A stretch of DNA of 64,000 nucleotides from Arthrobacter_E sp041360795 (lineage in GTDB: Bacteria > Actinomycetota > Actinomycetes > Actinomycetales > Micrococcaceae), in assembly GCF_041360795.1 (NCBI RefSeq), contig NZ_JBFUPW010000001.1, forward strand, positions 1-64,000. The letters are read 5' to 3'. Within the stretch, counting starts at the first letter, position 1; every line of letters begins with the position of its first letter. Both the position numbers and the translations under genes were made by a program. The notes beneath the pieces were generated by a model. The model did not search any database. It was not told the DNA's origin and worked only from the letters and a program-made list of their open reading frames with translations. Positions 58,528-64,000 of the stretch are shown here, piece by piece.

Positions 58528-58564
58528 AGCGGGTGCTTCGCAAATGCGCGAGGCACCCGCTTTC
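58528..58564 (+). terminator. Intrinsic terminator of the peptide gene
   Basis: AGCGGGTGC (58528-58536) and GCACCCGCT (58553-58561) form the stem, followed by TTTCT. Confidence 0.7.
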
Positions 58565-58816
58565 TGTTGCCCGGAGATCCGTCCGGTATTTCGTTCCGGG
58601 TGGGACAGGACCACCACGATTTCCCGGGTGACAGGGAATGTCATAAAGGGCCCCGGACCAGGGGCTGAGCTTGTCAGGCGGGCCGAATTTCTTGGGGCTG
58701 CGAGGGTCCTTCCGGAGGCCTCCTGCCGGCCCTCCGTGTAGAGTCGCCGGTCAAGGACTTCACAGGGAACGGAAGGCGCCGCGTGAGGCCCGCGCCCCGG
58801 CGGTCCCCCTGCCGCT
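58565..58816. other. Intergenic region without recognisable genes
   Basis: About 250 bp between the peptide terminator and the end of the convergent glutamate decarboxylase gene. Only GC-rich short repeats (for example CCTTCCGGAGG) were noticed. Confidence 0.5.
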
Positions 58817-60238
58817 TCAGTGGTGGAACGCGTTCGCCTCGCCGGGTTCGGGGAGCGGCGTGGGCGCCTTCTCGAGGAACTCGACGGCGGTGCGCAGGTC
58901 CTGCAGGAAGCTCTCCGCGAGATCGCGGGTGAAACCGTTGCGGACCACGACGCGCTGCACGGTCAGATCCGTCATCCCGTCCGGCATCGGATACGCCGGC
59001 ACCAGCCAGCCCGCCATGCGGAGCCGGTCGGAGAGGTGCTGCAAGGTCCATTCGCCCGTGAAGCCGGGCTTGAGACGCCAGGCGAAGACCGGGATGTCTG
59101 AGCCGTCGTTCCAGAGCTGGAAGGGCTCCATGGCGCCGATCTCGTGTGCCAGGTAACGCGCGACGTCCCGGCACGCGGCATGCACGGAGCGGTAGCCTTC
59201 ACGCCCGAGCCGCAGGAACAGGTAATACTGCAGGAGCACCTGAGCGCCGGGGCGGGAGAAGTTCAGGGCGAACGTGGGCATGTCCCCGCCGAGGTAGCTG
59301 ACGTGGAAGATCAGGTCCTCCGGCAGGTCTGACTCGTCCCGCCACACCACCCAGCCGAGCCCGGGGTAGACGAGGCCGTACTTGTGGCCCGAGGTGTTGA
59401 TGGAGATGACCCGGGGCACGCGGAAGTCCCACGCCAGTTTCGGCTGCAGGAACGGCGCGACCATGGCCCCGGAAGCGCCATCGACGTGGATCGGGACGTC
59501 CAGGCCACTCGCCTTCTGAATCGCGTCGAGAGCCTTGGAGATCTTCTCGACCGGCTCGTACATGCCCGTGTAAGTGACGCCCATGATCGCGACCACGCCG
59601 ATGGTGTTCTCATCCACGTGCTTCTCGAGCTCGTGGCCGTCCAGCACCGGGCGCTCCTCCGAGATCGGGACGTACCGGGCCTCCACCTCGAAGTAGTTGC
59701 AGAATTTCTCCCAGCAGACCTGGACCGCGGAGCTCATGATGATGTTGGGGCGGTCCGTGGGCCGGCCGTCCTTGCGCCGGGCGTGCTGCCAGCGCCGCTT
59801 GAGCGCGAGCCCGGCCAGCATGGAGGCCTCCGAGGAACCGATGGTGGAGGTGCCCACGGAGCGTTCGGGGTCGGGGGCGTTCCAGAGGTCGGCGAGGATG
59901 CGCCAGCAGCGGTGCTCGATGTCCGCGGTCTTCGGGTACTCGTCCTTGTCGATCATGTTCTTGTCGACGGTCTCGGCGTAGAGCTTCCCGGCCTCGGCGT
60001 CCATCCAGGTGCCCACGAAGGTGGCCAGATTGAGGCGGGCGTTGCCGTCAAGCATCGCTTCGTCATGGACGATCTGGTATGCCGTGGAAGGGAGCGCAGC
60101 CCCGTCCGGAAGCCTGAAGCGGGGGAACTCTGTGGCCTCACCCGGGCGGCTGAACAGCGGATTCAGTTCGATGGACGCGTTCGAGGTGTCGCTGCCGAAG
60201 GCGGAGGAGTGCTGGGACTTTCTGCGGGGAGCGGTCAT
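58817..60238 (-). CDS. gadB: Glutamate decarboxylase
   Basis: 473 residues, as expected for the PLP-dependent family. It shows AETVDKNMIDKDEYP, GTSTIGSSEASMLAGLALKRRW, VDGASGAMVAPF and the PLP lysine in INTSGHKYGLVYPGLGW. The enzyme converts glutamate to GABA while consuming a proton. No GABA antiporter gene lies next to it. The C-terminus ends in His-His, similar to the pH-sensing tail of some GadB proteins. Confidence 0.93.
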   Translation of the reverse strand: MTAPRRKSQHSSAFGSDTSNASIELNPLFSRPGEATEFPRFRLPDGAALPSTAYQIVHDEAMLDGNARLNLATFVGTWMDAEAGKLYAETVDKNMIDKDEYPKTADIEHRCWRILADLWNAPDPERSVGTSTIGSSEASMLAGLALKRRWQHARRKDGRPTDRPNIIMSSAVQVCWEKFCNYFEVEARYVPISEERPVLDGHELEKHVDENTIGVVAIMGVTYTGMYEPVEKISKALDAIQKASGLDVPIHVDGASGAMVAPFLQPKLAWDFRVPRVISINTSGHKYGLVYPGLGWVVWRDESDLPEDLIFHVSYLGGDMPTFALNFSRPGAQVLLQYYLFLRLGREGYRSVHAACRDVARYLAHEIGAMEPFQLWNDGSDIPVFAWRLKPGFTGEWTLQHLSDRLRMAGWLVPAYPMPDGMTDLTVQRVVVRNGFTRDLAESFLQDLRTAVEFLEKAPTPLPEPGEANAFHH

Positions 60239-60316
60239 GTGCCCAGCCTAGGAGGCCGGGCTGTCGCGGTGAACCCCCGTCGGCTGGGAAGGGACTGGGA
60301 ACCTGCCCGGGTACAG

Positions 60317-60346
60317 CAAAAGCCCCGCTCGTGAGAGCGGGGCTTT
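60317..60346 (-). terminator. Terminator of the tRNA-Pro transcript
   Basis: AGCCCCGCTC (60321-60330) and GAGCGGGGCT (60335-60344) form 10-bp arms; in the minus direction they are followed by a U-run. Confidence 0.75.
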
Positions 60347-60349
60347 CCG

Positions 60350-60426
<77 letters not shown>

Positions 60427-60573
60427 ATCCGTTGACTCGCGGGTTTCCCCGGCAAGCAACCCTACAAGAATAGCGGATCCGGCCCGAGTTTTGAAATCGG
60501 GGACGTCAGGGCCGCTGCGGACCCCGAACTCCCCGGTGATCAGGCCCGAAGGAGCCCGTCACAGGGGGAGGGC

Positions 60574-62532
60574 TCAGACCAGCGAGTCGCGCCAGGCGCC
60601 GTGCAGGGCGGCGAAGCGTCCACCGTCCCGGATGAGCTGGTCCGGGGTGCCGTCCTCCACGATCCGGCCGTCATGGACCACCAGGACCCGGTCCGCGATC
60701 TCCACCGTGGAGAGCCGGTGCGCGATGATCAGGGCCGTGCGCCGGTGCGCCACTGCCTTTCCAGTGAGCGCATCCCCGGCCACGGCTTCTCCGGCCCCGC
60801 TCTCCGGCGCGACGACGGCGGGCCGGTCCGCGCCGTCGTCGTCCGCGGGACGCCGGGTGGGGGAGTCCGCGCCGCCGCCCAGAAGCCGCGCGAGGCCCTC
60901 CTGCACGAGCCGCTCACTGGGGATGTCCAGGGAGGAGGTGGCTTCGTCCAGGATGAGCACCGCCGGGTCCGCCAGGAACGCGCGGGCGAAGCTGATGAGC
61001 TGCCGCTGCCCCGCGGAGACGCGCCCGCCGCGCTTGTTCACATCGGTGTCGTAGCCCTCGGGGAGCGCCCGGATGAACGTGTCCGCGCCGACGGCCCGGG
61101 CCGCCGCTTCGATCTCCTCGCGGCTGGCCCCCGGTCGGCCCAGGGCGATGTTGTCCGCCACGCTGCCGCTGAACAGGAACGCCTCCTGGGTCACCATGAC
61201 CACGGCCCGTCGCAGCTCCGAGGTGGAGATCCGGGACAATTCCACGCCATCGAGGGTCAGTGAGCCCGCGCTGACGTCGTAGAAGCGGGCGATCAGTTTG
61301 GCGAGCGTGGACTTGCCAGCTCCCGTCTGGCCGACCAGTGCCACGGTCTGCCCCGCGGGGATGGTGAGGTTCAGTTCCGGGACCACCACGGGACCGTCGC
61401 CGTACCGGAATTCGACGTTCTTGAACTCGATCCGTCCTTCGGCCGCGGGCAGCGGGACCGGCTCGCGGGGCGGCCGCACGGTCGGGACCTCTTCGAGCAG
61501 TCCGGACACCTTCTCCAGGGCGGCCTGAGCGCTCTGGAAGGAGTTGTAGAACATGGCCATCTGGTCAACCGGCTGGAAGAACCGCTTGACCGACAGGACC
61601 AGGGCCAGCAGCACGCCGACCGCCAGCTCGCCGTGCAGGACGCGGAACCCGGCCACGGCCAGGACCACCACCACCGTGATGTTGCCGAGCAGCACCAGGG
61701 CCGGGAGGAAGATGCCGTTGAGGTTGATGGAGCGCACCGTGACCTGGCGGTACTCCTCGGACAGGTCCGTGTACTCCCGCGTGTTCTGGGCCTCCTTGCG
61801 GAACGCCTTGACGGCGCGGATGCCGGTCATGGTCTCGACGAAATGCACGATGATCCGGGCGGACACCACGCGCGACTCACGGTAGGTGATCTCGGATCGC
61901 TTCTGGTACCAGCGGGTCAGGAACGTCGCCGGGATGGCCGCGCCGAGCATGATCAGACCGCTGGGCCAGTCGAGCGCGAACACCGTCAGCGCCGTGAACA
62001 CCATGAACATGAACCCGGCGGCGAGAGAGCTGACGCCGGAGTCGAGCAGTTCCCGGAGCGCCTCCAGGTCCGACGTCTGCCGGGCGATGATCCGGCCCGA
62101 GGTGTACTTCTCGTGGAATTCCAGGCTGAGCCGCTGGGTGTGCCGGAAGACGCGGACCCGCAGGTCCAGCAGCATCGCCTGGCTGAGCTTCGCGGTGCTC
62201 GTCACGTACAGCGCGGTCAGCCACGCCGTCACGACGGCGGCCAGCAGATACCCGACGCCGGCCAGCAGCAGCGGCGCCGAGTCGCCGTGGATCAGGGCCG
62301 GGAGCGCACGGTCGATGCCGAAGGCGATGAGCGCCGGCCCCGCGGCGTGTGCCGCCTGCGAGATCACCACCATGGCGACGGTCAGCCAGAACCGGACGCG
62401 GATGGGCCGGATCAGCGAGCCGAGGAGGCGCAGGGACCGTTTACGGACGGCCCGGCTCTCCGCGGCGGCGAGCCGGGAGGAGTCCTCGTTCGACGTCCCG
62501 AAGCCAGGCGTGGTCGTCTGTGCCGTGCTCAT
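60574..62532 (-). CDS. ABC exporter, fused permease-ATPase, catalytically competent half
   Basis: 652 residues: six N-terminal helices (about 40-330), then a nucleotide-binding domain. Walker A is GQTGAGKST, the signature is a VSAGQRQL variant (SAGQR instead of SGGQR), and Walker B is VLILDEATSSLD with the catalytic Glu. A roughly 45-residue Ala/Asp-rich insertion lies between Walker B and the switch His (IIAHRLS). It starts inside the end of the partner gene (ATGA overlap), indicating a heterodimeric exporter. The substrate is unknown; multidrug or lipid export is common in the family. Confidence 0.88.
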   Translation of the reverse strand: MSTAQTTTPGFGTSNEDSSRLAAAESRAVRKRSLRLLGSLIRPIRVRFWLTVAMVVISQAAHAAGPALIAFGIDRALPALIHGDSAPLLLAGVGYLLAAVVTAWLTALYVTSTAKLSQAMLLDLRVRVFRHTQRLSLEFHEKYTSGRIIARQTSDLEALRELLDSGVSSLAAGFMFMVFTALTVFALDWPSGLIMLGAAIPATFLTRWYQKRSEITYRESRVVSARIIVHFVETMTGIRAVKAFRKEAQNTREYTDLSEEYRQVTVRSINLNGIFLPALVLLGNITVVVVLAVAGFRVLHGELAVGVLLALVLSVKRFFQPVDQMAMFYNSFQSAQAALEKVSGLLEEVPTVRPPREPVPLPAAEGRIEFKNVEFRYGDGPVVVPELNLTIPAGQTVALVGQTGAGKSTLAKLIARFYDVSAGSLTLDGVELSRISTSELRRAVVMVTQEAFLFSGSVADNIALGRPGASREEIEAAARAVGADTFIRALPEGYDTDVNKRGGRVSAGQRQLISFARAFLADPAVLILDEATSSLDIPSERLVQEGLARLLGGGADSPTRRPADDDGADRPAVVAPESGAGEAVAGDALTGKAVAHRRTALIIAHRLSTVEIADRVLVVHDGRIVEDGTPDQLIRDGGRFAALHGAWRDSLV

Positions 62533-64000
62533 GCGTTCACCTCGTTATCGAACTCCGCGTCCTCCAGCTCGTCTTCGAGCTCGCTGTCCAGATCGACCGG
62601 ATCCGGGTCGAGGCTTGCGATGACGTAGCGGTAGTGCTCGTTCGTCGCGAGCAGCTCGCTGTGCGTCCCGACGGCGGCGATCCGGCCGTCCTGCAGCAGG
62701 GCCACGCGGTCGGCCAGGGCCACGGTGGACGGGCGGTGGGCGACGATCAGCGTCGTGGTGTCCCGCAGGACCTCCCGGAGCCGCGCCTCCACGAGTTCCT
62801 CGGTCGCGACGTCGAGGGCGGACAGCGGGTCATCCAGCACCAGGACCTTCGGCCGGGCCGCGATCGCGCGGGCCAGGGCGATGCGCTGCCGCTGGCCGCC
62901 GGACAGGCTCAGCCCCTCCTCGCCGATGCGGGTGTCCACGCCGTCGGGCAGGGCGTATGCGAACGATGCCTGCGCGACGTCGAGCGCCTCGGTGAGCGCC
63001 GCCGTCGCGCGCTCCTCGGAGGAGGTCACGTCGGCCGGCGCGCCCAGCAGCACGTTGTCCCGGATGGAGCTGGAGAAGAGCGTGGTGTCCTCGAAGGCGA
63101 CGGAGACGATGCTGCGCAGTTCGGTCAGGCTGAACTCGCGCAGGTCCTGGCCGTCGATGGTGATCCTGCCGTCCGTGACCTCGTAGAGCCGCGGCACCAA
63201 TTGCAGGAGCGCGGACTTCCCGGAGCCGGTGACACCCACGAGGGCCATGGTCTCGCCGGGGGCGAGGTCCAGAGTCACGTCCTCGAGGAGGTACTGAGGG
63301 TCGTCAAGGTTCGCCTCCAGACTGTCCGCGAAGGCGAAGCGTACGCCCTCGAAACGGACCGCGCCGTCGATCTCGGCCGGTCGGTGCGGAGCGGCGGGGT
63401 CGGCGATGGTGACCGGGCTGTCCATGACTTCGAAGTGGCGGTCGATGGCGGACTTCGCGGTCAGGGCCATGGAGAGCAGCATGCCGACGGCTTCGACCGG
63501 TCCCGCGACCACGGCAGCCGTCGCGAAGAAGGCGACGAGCGCGCCGATGCTGAGCTGTCCGTCCGCCGTGAGGGCGATGCCGAGCACCAGCCCGACGCCG
63601 AGGGCCAGTTCTGGCAGGAGCGTGGACACGAGCGAGAAGAAGGCCAGCTGGCGGGCCTTGAGGATCTCGGTCTGCCGGAGCTCTTCGGCCTGGTTGTTGA
63701 AGTTCTCGAGCGCTTCTCGGCCGCGGCCGAAGGCTTTGAGGACGCGGATGCCGTGGACGGATTCCTCGACGGCAGTGGCCAGGTCGCCGGCCTGGTCCTG
63801 GCTGCGGCGGGCGACGCGCAGGAAGTTGCGGCGGAACCGGGTGCCGGTGGCGACGATCGGGATGGCGGCGGCCAGGAAGACGAGCGCCAGCTGCCAGCTC
63901 ATGCTGAACATGATGCCCACGCCGATGACGACCGTGAGCGACGTGACCACCAGCATGATCGCCCCGAACGCCATCCAGCGCCGGAGGAAGTTGAGGTCCG
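62529..64000 (-). CDS. ABC exporter, partner half with altered Walker B (partial, 5' end beyond the window)
   Basis: The reading frame is open to the right edge, so the N-terminal part of the membrane domain is missing; an internal ATG at 63974 is not the real start. Visible are the second half of the membrane domain, Walker A GVTGSGKSA, signature LSLSGGQRQRIA and Walker B VLVLDDPLSALD. Asp replaces the catalytic Glu, as in the degenerate site of heterodimeric exporters such as TM287/288. It ends in an acidic tail (DLDSELEDELEDAEF). Confidence 0.88.
   Translation of the reverse strand, partial: DLNFLRRWMAFGAIMLVVTSLTVVIGVGIMFSMSWQLALVFLAAAIPIVATGTRFRRNFLRVARRSQDQAGDLATAVEESVHGIRVLKAFGRGREALENFNNQAEELRQTEILKARQLAFFSLVSTLLPELALGVGLVLGIALTADGQLSIGALVAFFATAAVVAGPVEAVGMLLSMALTAKSAIDRHFEVMDSPVTIADPAAPHRPAEIDGAVRFEGVRFAFADSLEANLDDPQYLLEDVTLDLAPGETMALVGVTGSGKSALLQLVPRLYEVTDGRITIDGQDLREFSLTELRSIVSVAFEDTTLFSSSIRDNVLLGAPADVTSSEERATAALTEALDVAQASFAYALPDGVDTRIGEEGLSLSGGQRQRIALARAIAARPKVLVLDDPLSALDVATEELVEARLREVLRDTTTLIVAHRPSTVALADRVALLQDGRIAAVGTHSELLATNEHYRYVIASLDPDPVDLDSELEDELEDAEFDNEVNA

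Noticed and set aside
58145..58556. Minus-strand repeat-containing frames opposite the peptide gene
   Set aside because: Their repeats are only the antisense reading of the VGNWPDP codons; the plus strand has the signal peptide, ribosome site and terminator.

Overview
The window is GC-rich DNA from an actinobacterium, most likely Arthrobacter or a close relative in the Micrococcaceae. This rests on codon use, the purine-catabolic gene content, and a uricase that closely resembles the Arthrobacter globiformis enzyme from memory. All assignments come from reading motifs; no database search was run.

Layout. 1-2.4 kb: two secreted low-complexity proteins on the minus strand, the first running off the left edge and carrying collagen-like Gly-X-Y repeats. 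2.8-8.4 kb: assorted small genes (MepB-like protein, APC permease, OsmC, DUF1992, GNAT, P-loop kinase, KOW protein). 8.5-11.2 kb: an NAD-related locus in which a divergent NAD-kinase-like gene and an SPFH/band-7 gene face an NrtR-type Nudix regulator across two operator-like palindromes. 11.4-14.5 kb: phosphatase, App1-like, F420-reductase-like and TetR genes. 14.7-21 kb: a sugar ABC importer with overlapping genes ending in a GH2 beta-galactosidase.

21-49.6 kb is dominated by purine catabolism. It holds 8-oxoguanine/guanine deaminases, two NCS2 permeases, XdhC, a single-chain xanthine dehydrogenase, a MobA-like protein, uricase, ureidoglycine aminohydrolase (AllE), a DUF6986-type aldolase, malate synthase, an ACT-containing malic enzyme, pyruvate dehydrogenase E1, an NCS1 permease, a hydantoin-racemase-like protein, an SDR, an MFS transporter and an IclR regulator. 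Glyoxylate from ureides could be condensed with acetyl-CoA to malate, decarboxylated to pyruvate and returned to acetyl-CoA. A 15-bp dyad related to TTCCGCATTATGGAA recurs before several of these genes and is a candidate IclR operator. Uricase and 8-oxoguanine deaminase share a conserved leader block joined to two different putative expression platforms, which looks like an uncharacterised cis-regulatory RNA.

49.7-64 kb: DCC protein, sugar porter, Pr6Pr protein, sterol-carrier-like protein, asparaginase, purD-purC, an XRE-TPR regulator, a small secreted repeat peptide, glutamate decarboxylase, tRNA-Pro(CGG), and a heterodimeric ABC exporter cut by the right edge. The regulator/peptide pair (56.8-58.5 kb) is the best candidate for an undescribed system: a cytoplasmic HTH-TPR protein of RRNPP-like architecture is divergent from an 87-residue Sec-exported precursor whose mature part is four copies of VGNWPDP.
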